A stretch of DNA of 7,777 nt, taken from JANNHP01 sp031404455 (GTDB lineage: Bacteria; Planctomycetota; JAJSAM01; JAJVHW01). Position numbers and translations under genes: made by a program. The stretch is taken from contig JANNHP010000277.1 in assembly GCA_031404455.1 (NCBI GenBank), positions 1 to 7,777 on the forward strand, read 5' to 3'. How positions within the stretch are numbered: position 1 is the stretch's first letter; every line of letters begins with the position of its first letter. The notes below the pieces were generated by a model. That model saw only the letters and a program-made list of their open reading frames with translations. It was not told the origin of the DNA and made no database searches. Below are positions 1-7,431 of this stretch, piece by piece.

Positions 1-2006
1 GTCGTCGGGTCGTTCATCAGGTTGGAGAACTGGAAGTACGTCAGGTTGCGGGTGCGCGGCGGGTTCGGCTGCCCGAACTGGTTCGTCACGTACACGCGGT
101 AGACGCCCTTCGGTCGCGGCGGCGCGATGAACTGGTGGCTCGTGGAGTCGAGGAACGTCCCGGGCGTCATCTCCTGGTAGACGCCGGGCGTGCTCGTCTC
201 GAGGTACACGTGGTCCGTCGGGTCGAAGCGCGAGCCCTTGACGAAGATCTGGTCGCCGCCGAGGATCGTCGTGAGGCTCGGCACGATGCGGCTGATCGCC
301 GCGGTCGCCACGTACTCGAAACTGTTGATGGCGAGGTTCCCCGAGAGCTGGGTCTCGGTGTCGACGACGCCGAACGTGACGACGGTGGGGCTCCTGGGCG
401 GCGCCACGAAGGTGACCGTCGTCTCCGTCGACGCGGTGATGTTCACCGGCACGAGCGCGCCGTCGATGTGGATGCCCACGCGACCGGGACGGAAGCCCTC
501 GCCCGTGATCACGACCTGGAACCCGCCGGCGTCCGTCCCGACGTTGGGATCGATGGTGGTCGCCTTCGGCGACGACACGACCTGGAATGCGCCGGCCTTC
601 ACGCCGACCTGACCGGTCGAGCTCTCGACGACGACGTCGTACGAGCCGAGGGAGAGGCCCGCCGGGACGGTTCCGCGCAGTTGCGTGTTGGTCAGCGTCA
701 CTCCGGTGAGCGGCACGTGGTTGAGGTACATCCTCAGCTTCGTCACGTCGTCGTCGTTGGAGTCCACGAGCTTCCCGTTCGTGCCGACGACGACGAGCGT
801 GCCCGCTCCGCCGGCGGTCGGGTTGGTGCTGTTGTTCAGGATGACGGGCTCGTCCTTCGACATCGTCGCCTTGCGGCCCTTCGCGCCCTTCGGGAGCGCG
901 AGGCGCGGCGCGAAGGTCACGCCGGTCGGCGGTGCGGCGGGGGCGTCGAACGTGAGCGTGTAGTTCCCCGTCGGACGTCCCGCGGGGATGACGTAGGACG
1001 AGACGGCCAGCGACTTCGTCGTGACGCTCAACTGCCCGTTGAAGCCCGAGACCACGGCTCCCGAGGGATCGACGAGGCCGTTCAGCGTGGGGGCCGAGCC
1101 GGTGAAGTTGAGGGTGAAGCCGATCGTCGTGCCCGCGCCGGCCGGGATCGTGAAGCGGTACTGGCCATTGTCGTCGGGCTGGAGCGAAGGAGGCGTCGAG
1201 ACCTTGCCGAGCTTCACCTGCAGCGAGTACGTGCCGGTCGTCGCGTCGCTCGTGTTCGGATCGGGATCGGGCGTGGGTTCGAGTCCGACGATGCGCACGC
1301 TCCACGTGCCCTGCTGGTCCATCGTGAAGCTGGGGAAGGAGAAGGTCGTCTTCTTCTGCGTCACGCCGGAGGGCCCGACCGCGACGGTGCCGTCGGGCCG
1401 GAGGAGTTCGAACGCGGGGATCAGCGTGCTCGCCGCCTTCAGCGTGCCCGCGACCGTCTGGCCCGGGTAGCCCTGGAAGCGGTACTCGTCGACGTCGCCC
1501 TTCGTGTCGATCGCGCCGTTGACCTTCAGCGTCTTCGAGATGACGGGGAGCGCCGCGAGGGCGGGCCCGCCGTACTTCACGGACACGCTGTACGCCCCGG
1601 CCGAGCGGTTGACGCCGAGGTACGTCGGATCGAGGTCGACGCCGCGGACGCGGATCTGCCACCAGCCGGCGGCGTCGAGCGTCATCGTCCCGGTGCGGGC
1701 GGCGCCCTTCGCCGAGACGCGGAGACCGTCCTCTTCGGTCGCGACGGAGCCGCCCGGACGCACGAGGACGAGCTCGGGGAGGAAGGCACTGCCCTTCGAC
1801 GGCTTCACCGTGAAGGAAAGGGCCATCCCTGGGTAGCCTTGGAACACGTAGTCGTCTGAGTCGCCGCCCGCGGAGACCTCGGTCGTGAGAGTCGATCCGC
1901 TCGGCGTGAGCACGCCGTAGCCGGGCGGCAGGTCCTGAGCCCACGCGGACGCAACGAGCGCGGGGAGTGCGGCGGAGAGGGTCAGCGCGAGCAGTCGGTC
2001 TCTCAT
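1..2006 (-). CDS. Secreted multidomain protein with PPC-like and IPT/TIG-like repeats (3' end outside window)
   Basis: I translated the minus strand from ATG at 2006 to the left edge and found 668 codons with no stop. The start is supported by GAGGA seven bases upstream and by a signal peptide at residues 1-23: a short charged N-terminus (MRDR), a hydrophobic Ala/Leu core, and an A-W-A site before QD. Three PPC-like (pre-peptidase C-terminal) modules follow at roughly 36-146, 157-266 and 268-358. The first two share the signature GDxD(D/E)YxFQGYPG (48-60 and 170-182); the third is diverged. Each ends in a G-x-Y-S/T-L/V-type strand. IPT/TIG-like modules follow at roughly 397-476, 481-566 and 571-660; the last two carry typical IVP..T.LGG..I.V.G..F and APP(R/x) motifs. 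These folds usually mediate adhesion or binding at the cell surface or in secreted enzymes. No catalytic domain is visible, but one could lie in the missing C-terminus. The gene is divergent from valS. The exact role is unknown; secretion is confident, domain names moderately so. Confidence 0.92.
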   Translation of the reverse strand, partial: MRDRLLALTLSAALPALVASAWAQDLPPGYGVLTPSGSTLTTEVSAGGDSDDYVFQGYPGMALSFTVKPSKGSAFLPELVLVRPGGSVATEEDGLRVSAKGAARTGTMTLDAAGWWQIRVRGVDLDPTYLGVNRSAGAYSVSVKYGGPALAALPVISKTLKVNGAIDTKGDVDEYRFQGYPGQTVAGTLKAASTLIPAFELLRPDGTVAVGPSGVTQKKTTFSFPSFTMDQQGTWSVRIVGLEPTPDPDPNTSDATTGTYSLQVKLGKVSTPPSLQPDDNGQYRFTIPAGAGTTIGFTLNFTGSAPTLNGLVDPSGAVVSGFNGQLSVTTKSLAVSSYVIPAGRPTGNYTLTFDAPAAPPTGVTFAPRLALPKGAKGRKATMSKDEPVILNNSTNPTAGGAGTLVVVGTNGKLVDSNDDDVTKLRMYLNHVPLTGVTLTNTQLRGTVPAGLSLGSYDVVVESSTGQVGVKAGAFQVVSSPKATTIDPNVGTDAGGFQVVITGEGFRPGRVGIHIDGALVPVNITASTETTVTFVAPPRSPTVVTFGVVDTETQLSGNLAINSFEYVATAAISRIVPSLTTILGGDQIFVKGSRFDPTDHVYLETSTPGVYQEMTPGTFLDSTSHQFIAPPRPKGVYRVYVTNQFGQPNPPRTRNLTYFQFSNLMNDPT
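15..297 (-). other. IPT/TIG-like domain, third copy (protein domain)
   Basis: This stretch encodes about residues 571-664 of the secreted protein. It opens with ISRIVPSLTTILGG, followed by a V-K-G-S-R-F strand-turn. It ends with IAPPRPKGVYRVYVTNQFG and an F-x-F strand, the usual order for an IPT/TIG immunoglobulin-like fold. It is the best match to the family among the three copies, judged by eye. The protein continues past it off the left edge, so further copies may follow. Confidence 0.7.
1569..1901 (-). other. PPC-like domain, first copy (protein domain)
   Basis: This encodes about residues 36-146 of the secreted protein. It has the PPC order: a GDSDDYVFQGYPG strand at 48-60, a hydrophobic strand, an L-V-L-V-R-P-G-G turn at about 79-86, then G-W-W-Q-I-R-V near 114-120 and a closing G-A-Y-S-V-S-V strand near 137-143. 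A second copy 122 residues later repeats the same order with FQGYPG intact, which indicates internal duplication. PPC domains are non-catalytic beta-sandwich modules usually attached to secreted proteins. Confidence 0.75.
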
Positions 2007-2013
2007 GGGCGAT

Positions 2014-2018
2014 TCCTC
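2014..2018 (-). promoter_or_regulatory. Ribosome binding site of the secreted-protein gene
   Basis: On the minus strand GAGGA lies seven bases before ATG at 2006. Spacing and sequence fit a Shine-Dalgarno site, and it fixes the start directly ahead of the signal peptide. Confidence 0.7.
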
Positions 2019-2068
2019 ACGATGTGGACGAAAGGCCTTGCCACTGCGCGCCCGCTCTCGCCAGCCGT

Positions 2069-2132
2069 GACGGGCACGGCGACGCGACGGGCACGACGAC
2101 GCGATGGGCACGACGACGCGAAGCGACGACGC
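2069..2132. repeat. 17-bp tandem repeat, about 3.8 copies
   Basis: The unit GAYGGGCACGRCGACGC occurs at 2069-2085, 2086-2102 and 2103-2119. A shortened copy at 2120-2132 keeps GACGACGC. Copies 1 and 2 differ at one base, as do copies 2 and 3. The 17-base unit is not a multiple of three and lies between divergent genes, so it is unlikely to be coding. It may be replication slippage or a set of protein-binding sites. Confidence 0.9.
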
Positions 2133-2178
2133 GAAGCTCGGCGGGCCGCACCCCGGCCGGGCGTCAATCGGGGTCATC

Positions 2179-2197
2179 CTAACCGTTCCTCCGTTAG
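2179..2197. promoter_or_regulatory. Small dyad upstream of valS
   Basis: CTAAC at 2179-2183 and GTTAG at 2193-2197 are perfect inverted arms around a nine-base centre. They lie 30 bases before the valS start, in the less GC-rich part of the region. It could be an operator or chance: arms of five bases are short. No known regulator motif is recognised. Confidence 0.25.
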
Positions 2198-2217
2198 AAC
2201 GCAGCCCGAGTTACGTC

Positions 2218-2221
2218 GAGG
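2218..2221 (+). promoter_or_regulatory. Ribosome binding site of valS
   Basis: GAGG lies six bases before ATG at 2228. It supports this start over the frame's other possible starts and agrees with the usual ValRS N-terminus. Confidence 0.65.
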
Positions 2222-2227
2222 TTACCC

Positions 2228-4942
2228 ATGAGTGCCGAACCTTCAACCCGCTACGACCCGAAGGCGACCGAGCCGAAGTGGATCGACGCCTGGGTCCGCG
2301 AGAAAGTCGGACACGCCGATCCGGGGTCGGAGGCCGCCCGCGCGGGCCGCGTCTTCACGATCTTCATCCCCCCCCCGAACGTGACCGGCGTGCTCCACAT
2401 GGGGCACGCGCTGAACGGCACGTTGCAGGACGTGCTCACGCGACTCCACCGCATGCGCGGCTTCGAGACGCTCTGGCTCCCGGGCACCGACCACGCCGGG
2501 ATCGCGACGCAGAACGTGGTGGAGCGCCTCCTCGCCAAGGAGCGCAAGTCGCGTCACGACCTCGGACGCGAGGCGTTCGTCGCCGAGGTCTGGAAGTGGA
2601 AGGACGAGTACGAGGCTCGGATCCTCGGACAGATGCGGCGGCTCGGCACGTCGCCCGACTGGGACCGCCTGCGATTCACGATGGACGCGGGCCTCACGGC
2701 CGCCGTGCGGCACGTGTTCGTCGACCTCTTCCACAGGGGATACATCTACCGCGGCCTGCGCCTCGTCAACTGGTGCACGCGCTGCGGCACCGCCATCTCC
2801 GACGACGAGGTGACGCACGAGGACGTGGAGGGCCGCCTCTACTGGATCACCTATCCGTGGGCCGACGGCAGCGAAGGGGGCATGACCGTCGCGACGACGC
2901 GCCCCGAGACGATGCTCGGCGACACCGGCGTCGCCGTGAACCCCGACGACGAGCGCTACACGGCATTCGTCGGACGCAAGCTCCTGCTTCCGCTCGTGGG
3001 ACGCGAGATCCCCGTCGTGGCCGACGCCTACGTGGACAAGTCGTTCGGTGCGGGTGCCCTGAAGGTGACGCCGGCGCACGACCAGAACGACTGGGAGATC
3101 GGGGTGCGGCACAAGCTCGCGGCTCCGTGCGTGATCGCGAAGGACGGCACGATGAGCGACGAGGCGCCCGCGGCCTACCGCGGACTCGACCGGTTCGAGG
3201 CGCGCAAGCGCGTGGTCGCCGACCTCGAGGCGGCGGGACATCTGGTGAAGATCGACCCGAACCCGCATTCGGTCGGCACGTGCGACCGCTGCCACACGAT
3301 CATCGAGCCGCTGCCCTCCGAGCAGTGGTTCGTACGGATGCGCGAGCGGTCGCCGAAGGAGCCGGACCGCCCGTCGCTCGCGGACCTCGCGATCGCCGCC
3401 ACGCGCGAGGGCCGCGTACGGCTCGTCCCCGAGCGGTGGACGAGCTTCTACATGCACTGGCTCGAGAACGTGCGCGACTGGTGCATCTCGCGCCAGCTCT
3501 GGTGGGGACACCGCATCCCGGTCTTCACCTGCACGAAGTGCGGGCACGCCGACGCCTACGAGAAGGACCCGGCCGCGTGCCCGGAGTGTTCGTCGCCGAT
3601 GGAGCAGGACACCGACGTCCTCGACACATGGTTCAGCTCGGACCTCTGGCCGCTCTCGACGCTCGGCTGGCCCGAGCAGACCGACGAGCTTCGCGTCTTC
3701 TACCCGAGCAGCGTGCTGATGACCGACCGGGGCATCATCTCCCTGTGGGTGGTGCGGATGGTGATCATGGGCGAGCTCTACGCGCCGACCGTGGAGACGC
3801 GCGGCGCGAGGACGGAGCCCTTCCGCGACGTCTACATCCACGGGACGATCCTCGACAAGACCGGCCGCAAGATGTCGAAGTCGCTCGGCAACGGCATCGA
3901 CCCGCTCGAGATGATCGACCGGTACGGCGCCGACGCCGTGCGCTTCACGCTCGTGTGGATGACGACCGAGGGCCAGGATCTCAAGCTCGACGAGACGCGC
4001 TTCGAGATGGGCCGGAACTTCATGAACAAGATCCACAACGCCACGCGCTTCGCGCTCGGCGTCGTGGATCTTGGCAAACGGCTGGATCCGGACGCGGTGC
4101 TTGCCGTCGAGGACCGATGGATCAGGACGGAGCTGACGCGGACGCAGCGCGTCGTGACGGCAGCGCTCACGGACTACAAGTTCTCGGCGGCGGCCCAGGT
4201 GATCTACGCCTTCGTCTGGGACAACTTCTGCGACTGGTATCTCGAACTCGTCAAGCCGCGACTGCAAGTCGGCGGCGCCGCGGCGGACGGTGCGAAGAAG
4301 ACGCTTGTCGATGTGCTGGTCGGTATCTGCCGCATGCTCCACCCGATCGCGCCGCACATCACCGAGGAGCTCTGGGAGCAGTTGCGTCCTTGGCACGGCG
4401 TGGCGACGCTGCTTGCGAAGTCCGACTGGGGCGAGGAGACGTTCGATGACGACGACGCCTGCACCGCCATTGCGGCGGTGCGGGAAACGGTTGAAGCGGT
4501 CAGGAAGCTGCGTGCGGAGAGCCGCGTGCCGGAAAAGGAGAAAGTCGACGTCCTCGTAGTGCCCAAGACGGAGTCGGCCTGGGCGCGACTCGCCGACGCC
4601 GTCCGGTCGCAGGCGCCGCAGATCCTGCGCCTCTGCCAGGCCTCGTCGCTCCGCGTGGAGCGCTCGGCTCCGCCGAAGGAGAACGCTTCGGGGCTGATCT
4701 CGCTCGGCGACGTTTTCATCGACCTCGCGGGCAAGATCGACCTCGTGGCGGAACGCGCGCGCCTCGTGAAGGAAACGGAGAAGACCGGTCAGGCGATCGC
4801 GGCGGCGCGCGCGAAGCTCGCGAACGAGAGCTTCACCTCTCGCGCGAAGCCCGAAGTCGTGGCCCAGGAACGGGCACGGCTCGCGGAGTCGGAGGAGCAG
4901 GCCGTGCGGCTCTCGAGGCTCCTCGAGGCGCTCGGCGGATGA
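2228..4942 (+). CDS. valS: Valyl-tRNA synthetase (ValRS), complete
   Basis: This cytoplasmic class Ia enzyme activates valine with ATP and charges tRNA-Val. At 904 residues it has the normal bacterial length. The Rossmann active site carries the HIGH-type signature HMGH at 57-60 in PPPNVTGVLHMGH, and KMSKS is at 548-552. The inserted editing (CP1) domain, which clears mischarged threonine, shows TTRPETMLGDT near 223-233 and TPAHDQND at 281-288. Four CxxC pairs (183/186, 352/355, 435/438, 451/454) suggest zinc-ribbon insertions; metal binding is inferred. DTWFSS is at 466-471. The anticodon-binding helical domain covers about 625-775, with FCDWYLE at 667-673 and HPIAPHITEELW at 705-716. The tail, about 835-904, is a charged helical segment matching the ValRS C-terminal coiled coil that contacts tRNA. 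One core segment (496-512) departs from the form I know; see findings. The gene is intact and probably essential. ppk follows in the same direction. Confidence 0.99.
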   Translation: MSAEPSTRYDPKATEPKWIDAWVREKVGHADPGSEAARAGRVFTIFIPPPNVTGVLHMGHALNGTLQDVLTRLHRMRGFETLWLPGTDHAGIATQNVVERLLAKERKSRHDLGREAFVAEVWKWKDEYEARILGQMRRLGTSPDWDRLRFTMDAGLTAAVRHVFVDLFHRGYIYRGLRLVNWCTRCGTAISDDEVTHEDVEGRLYWITYPWADGSEGGMTVATTRPETMLGDTGVAVNPDDERYTAFVGRKLLLPLVGREIPVVADAYVDKSFGAGALKVTPAHDQNDWEIGVRHKLAAPCVIAKDGTMSDEAPAAYRGLDRFEARKRVVADLEAAGHLVKIDPNPHSVGTCDRCHTIIEPLPSEQWFVRMRERSPKEPDRPSLADLAIAATREGRVRLVPERWTSFYMHWLENVRDWCISRQLWWGHRIPVFTCTKCGHADAYEKDPAACPECSSPMEQDTDVLDTWFSSDLWPLSTLGWPEQTDELRVFYPSSVLMTDRGIISLWVVRMVIMGELYAPTVETRGARTEPFRDVYIHGTILDKTGRKMSKSLGNGIDPLEMIDRYGADAVRFTLVWMTTEGQDLKLDETRFEMGRNFMNKIHNATRFALGVVDLGKRLDPDAVLAVEDRWIRTELTRTQRVVTAALTDYKFSAAAQVIYAFVWDNFCDWYLELVKPRLQVGGAAADGAKKTLVDVLVGICRMLHPIAPHITEELWEQLRPWHGVATLLAKSDWGEETFDDDDACTAIAAVRETVEAVRKLRAESRVPEKEKVDVLVVPKTESAWARLADAVRSQAPQILRLCQASSLRVERSAPPKENASGLISLGDVFIDLAGKIDLVAERARLVKETEKTGQAIAAARAKLANESFTSRAKPEVVAQERARLAESEEQAVRLSRLLEALGG

Positions 4943-4985
4943 GGAAGGGGACCGCGCAATCTTCGAGCAATCTGGGCGGTTCCGT

Positions 4986-5004
4986 GCTGACGGGAGGGGT
5001 CAGC
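4986..5004 (+). other. Short hairpin after valS
   Basis: GCTGAC at 4986-4991 pairs perfectly with GTCAGC at 4999-5004 around a seven-base G-rich loop. No T-rich tract follows, so termination is doubtful. A six-base stem can arise by chance in DNA this GC-rich. Confidence 0.25.
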
Positions 5005-5110
5005 CGCGCGGCCCCCGGAGGACTTGTCGCCGCTCGTCGTGAGGCGGAGGTGAATCGGCTCCGAGGATCGCGACTCCTTCGGGCGCCCGGCCATTCACAC
5101 TCGTTGCACG

Positions 5111-5115
5111 AAGGA
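5111..5115 (+). promoter_or_regulatory. Ribosome binding site of ppk
   Basis: AAGGA lies eight bases before GTG at 5124 and eleven before ATG at 5127, which favours the GTG slightly on spacing. A second purine-rich match, GAGGTGAT at 5121-5128, overlaps both starts and is too close to serve either. The choice changes the protein by one residue only. Confidence 0.5.
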
Positions 5116-5123
5116 TTCACGAG

Positions 5124-7292
5124 GTGATGCAGCCTTCAGCGACCGTGACCGCGAAGCCGCCCGCACCGCCCGCGCCCGCGGACCTCTCCGATCCGCGCCT
5201 CTATCTCAACCGCGAGCTCTCCATCCTCGTGTTCGAGAAGCGGGTGCTCGCCCAGGCGCGGGATCCCGCGACGCCGGTGCTCGAGCGCCTGCGCTTCCTC
5301 TCCATCTGCAGCACGAACCTCGACGAGTTCTTCGAGATCCGCGTCGCGGGCTTGAAGCAGCAGGCCGACGCGGGGCTCTCGCGTCCCGGCCCCGACGGCT
5401 TCGGTCCGCCCGACGCACTCGCCCGCATTCGCGTGGAGGCGCACCGGCTCGTGGAAGAGCAGTACCGCGTGCTGAACGAGGAGCTCCTCCCGGCGCTCGA
5501 GAAGCAAGGCGTGCGCCTCGTGCGGCGGGCGAAGTGGAACGCGCGGCAGGCGAGGTGGGTGAAGCACTACTTCCGATCGCAGGTGCTGCCCGTTCTCTCG
5601 CCGATGGGACTCGACCCGGGACACCCGTTCCCGCGCGTGCTGAACAAGGGGCTGAACTTCATCGTCTCGGTGGAGGGCGACGACGCGTTCGGCCGCCGCA
5701 GCGGCATCGCGGTGCTGCAGGTTCCCCGCGCGCTGCCGCGGCTCCTCGTGCTGCCGCGCAAGGTCGCGGACGGCCCGTACGACTTCGTGATGATCACGTC
5801 GATCATCCGCGCTCACGTCGAGGAGCTCTTCCCCGCGATGGAGGTGAAGGGCTGCTACCAGTTCCGCGTCACGCGGAACAGCGACCTCTGGGTGGACGAG
5901 GACGACGCCGACGACCTCCTCCAGGCCGTGAAGGGCGAGCTCCCCGCGCGGCGCTTCGGCGCGGCCGTGCGGCTCGAGGTCGCGGACGACTGCCCACAGT
6001 CCGTGCAGGGCTTCCTCCTCGACATGATCGAGCTCGGTCCCGACGACCTCTACGAGGTGAAGGGACCCGTCAACCTGCACCGTCTCGCCGCGATCCACGA
6101 GCTGACCGACCGTCCGGACCTGAAGTACCAGCCGTTCTCGCCCGGCGTTCCCCGCCGCGTCGCGAAGGCCGACGGGATCTTCGACGCGATCCGCCGCGGC
6201 GACGTGCTCCTGCACCACCCGTACGAGTCCTTCGCGCCGGTGATGGAACTCGTGCGCGAGGCGGCGACCGATCCCGACGTGCTCGCGATCAAGCAGACGC
6301 TCTACCGCGTCGGCGCGAAGTCGCCTCTCGTCGACGCCCTCCTCGACGCGGCGCGCGCCGGCAAGGAAGTGACGGTGCTCGTGGAACTGCGCGCGCGCTT
6401 CGACGAGGCGGCCAACATCGACCTCGCGACGCGGCTCCAGGAGGCGGGGGCGAACGTCGTGTACGGGATCGTCCGGTTCAAGGCCCACGCGAAGGCGATG
6501 CTCATCGTCCGCCGCGAGGGACGCAAGCTCCGGCGCTACGTCCACCTCGGCACCGGCAACTACCACACCGGCACGACGCGCGCCTACACCGACCTCGGAC
6601 TGATGACCTGCGACCCGCAGATCGGCGAGGACGTCCACCGCCTCTTCGCTCAGCTCACGGGGCTCGGCGGTCCGACGCGCATGCGCCGTCTCCTGCAGTC
6701 GCCCTTCACGATGTACCCGACTCTCCTCGCGATGATCGCGCGCGAGCGCGACGCGGCGCGCGCGGGGAGGAAGTCCCGCATCGTGGCGCGGATGAACTCG
6801 CTCGAGGAGCCGACGGTGATCCGCGCGCTCTACGAGGCCTCGCAGGCCGGAGTGAGGATCGACCTCATCGTCCGCGGCGTCTGCTGCCTGCGTCCCGGCG
6901 TGCCCGGCGTGTCCGAGAACATCCGCGTGCGCTCGATCGTCGGACGGTTCCTCGAGCACAGCCGCGTGTTCCGCTTCCACGCGGGCGGCGACGACCTCAT
7001 CTACCTCGCGAGCCTCGACTGGATGACTCGCAACCTCCATCACCGCGTCGAGACGTGCTTTCCCGTGGACGACCCGCGCCTCAAGAAGCGCATCGCGGAG
7101 GAGGCGCTCGACGCCTACCTCGCCGACAACACGCACGCATGGCACCTGAAGCCCGACGGATCGTGGCGCCGCCTGAAGCCGGGCACGCACCGTCCGCGCC
7201 ACGCGCAGTCGGAACTTCTCGAACGTCTGGCGTCGCCCGCGGCGCCGTCGAAGCCTGCACGGCCGCCTCGCGAGAAGCACGCGCGGCGCTGA
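5124..7292 (+). CDS. ppk: Polyphosphate kinase 1 (PPK1), complete
   Basis: PPK1 reversibly transfers the terminal phosphate of ATP to a growing polyphosphate chain. It usually acts at the inner membrane face and supports phosphate storage and stress survival. At 722 residues it is full length. Counting from GTG 5124, the N-terminal domain starts at about 26 (LYLNRELSILVFEKRVL), with the ATP-contacting Asn65 in STNLDEFFE. The phosphorylated histidine is His455 in FKAHAK and the second is His612 in FLEHSR. Arg395 (TLYRVG) and Arg425 (ARFDEAANID) match the magnesium-site arginines. Tyr488 and Arg641 are also present. All sit exactly 20 residues after the E. coli positions I recall (45, 375, 405, 435, 468, 592, 621), so the core appears to have no net insertion or deletion. 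The first 20 or so residues are an Ala/Pro-rich extension and the last 20 a Pro/Lys/Arg-rich tail; both look disordered. The start may be ATG 5127. The gene follows valS after 181 bases; no exopolyphosphatase gene is visible in the window. Confidence 0.99.
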   Translation: MMQPSATVTAKPPAPPAPADLSDPRLYLNRELSILVFEKRVLAQARDPATPVLERLRFLSICSTNLDEFFEIRVAGLKQQADAGLSRPGPDGFGPPDALARIRVEAHRLVEEQYRVLNEELLPALEKQGVRLVRRAKWNARQARWVKHYFRSQVLPVLSPMGLDPGHPFPRVLNKGLNFIVSVEGDDAFGRRSGIAVLQVPRALPRLLVLPRKVADGPYDFVMITSIIRAHVEELFPAMEVKGCYQFRVTRNSDLWVDEDDADDLLQAVKGELPARRFGAAVRLEVADDCPQSVQGFLLDMIELGPDDLYEVKGPVNLHRLAAIHELTDRPDLKYQPFSPGVPRRVAKADGIFDAIRRGDVLLHHPYESFAPVMELVREAATDPDVLAIKQTLYRVGAKSPLVDALLDAARAGKEVTVLVELRARFDEAANIDLATRLQEAGANVVYGIVRFKAHAKAMLIVRREGRKLRRYVHLGTGNYHTGTTRAYTDLGLMTCDPQIGEDVHRLFAQLTGLGGPTRMRRLLQSPFTMYPTLLAMIARERDAARAGRKSRIVARMNSLEEPTVIRALYEASQAGVRIDLIVRGVCCLRPGVPGVSENIRVRSIVGRFLEHSRVFRFHAGGDDLIYLASLDWMTRNLHHRVETCFPVDDPRLKKRIAEEALDAYLADNTHAWHLKPDGSWRRLKPGTHRPRHAQSELLERLASPAAPSKPARPPREKHARR

Positions 7293-7354
7293 CACCAACT
7301 CGTCGCGATCTTCGGGTGGCGCTCGCCGCTCGTTGACCCGTGCGCGCGAACCTC

Positions 7355-7375
7355 TGCGTCCGCACAGCGGATGTG
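7355..7375 (+). other. Stem-loop 1 after ppk
   Basis: The core TCCGC at 7359-7363 pairs with GCGGA at 7367-7371 around an ACA loop. Four further outward pairs, three of them G-U, extend it to about nine pairs. The core is short and the extension weak, so it is only suggestive. Confidence 0.25.
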
Positions 7376-7402
7376 AAGTTGGAGGGGATGGGTACGCCGA
7401 AC

Positions 7403-7427
7403 AGTTCGTCCCCGCCCAGGGACGACT
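7403..7427 (+). other. Stem-loop 2 after ppk
   Basis: TCGTCCC at 7406-7412 pairs perfectly with GGGACGA at 7419-7425 around a six-base loop. AG at 7403-7404 can add two pairs with CT at 7426-7427 past a bulged T. It ends four bases before the strong hairpin at 7432, so both could form together in one transcript. Confidence 0.45.
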
Positions 7428-7431
7428 CAGG

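Larger units (their letters stand above)
2007..2227. other. Divergent intergenic region between the secreted-protein gene and valS
   Basis: These 221 bases separate the two divergent start codons and must hold both promoters. I could not find a convincing -35/-10 pair for either direction. The segment nearest valS, about 2161-2227, is visibly less GC-rich than its surroundings and is the likeliest place for promoter elements. The middle holds a 17-bp tandem repeat. The short reading frames that cross this region run out of the repeat and into valS in a wrong frame, so I do not regard them as genes. Confidence 0.7.
4943..5123. other. valS-ppk spacer
   Basis: The 181 bases between the valS stop and the ppk start hold no convincing gene; the short frames crossing it look like noise. 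The length allows either read-through from valS or a separate ppk promoter, but I see no clear promoter and no hairpin with a U-tract. A weak dyad sits at 4986-5004. Confidence 0.6.

Noticed and set aside
135..1859. 574-codon plus-strand frame and several smaller plus-strand frames opposite the secreted-protein gene
   Set aside because: The translation is Arg/Asp/Gly/Val-rich with no motifs, while the opposite strand gives a signal peptide and repeated domains. It is a shadow caused by GC-rich codons.
2069..2132. CRISPR array
   Set aside because: The repeats are directly adjacent with no unique spacers, and the unit is only 17 bases. It is a simple tandem repeat.
2243..4396. 717-codon minus-strand frame opposite valS
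   Set aside because: Arg/Val/Leu-rich with no domain motif; antisense shadow of a high-GC gene.
2104..4449. 781-codon plus-strand frame overlapping valS
   Set aside because: It starts inside the 17-bp repeat and reads as an Arg-rich low-complexity chain in a different frame from the unmistakable ValRS.
4939..5127. 62-codon plus-strand frame overlapping the valS stop
   Set aside because: It begins with the ATGA overlap at the valS stop, but has no good ribosome site, is Arg/Gly/Ser-rich, and ends at the ppk start; most likely chance.
5534..7336. 600-codon plus-strand frame within ppk
   Set aside because: Frame-shifted reading of ppk; Arg/Pro/Ala-rich with no motifs.
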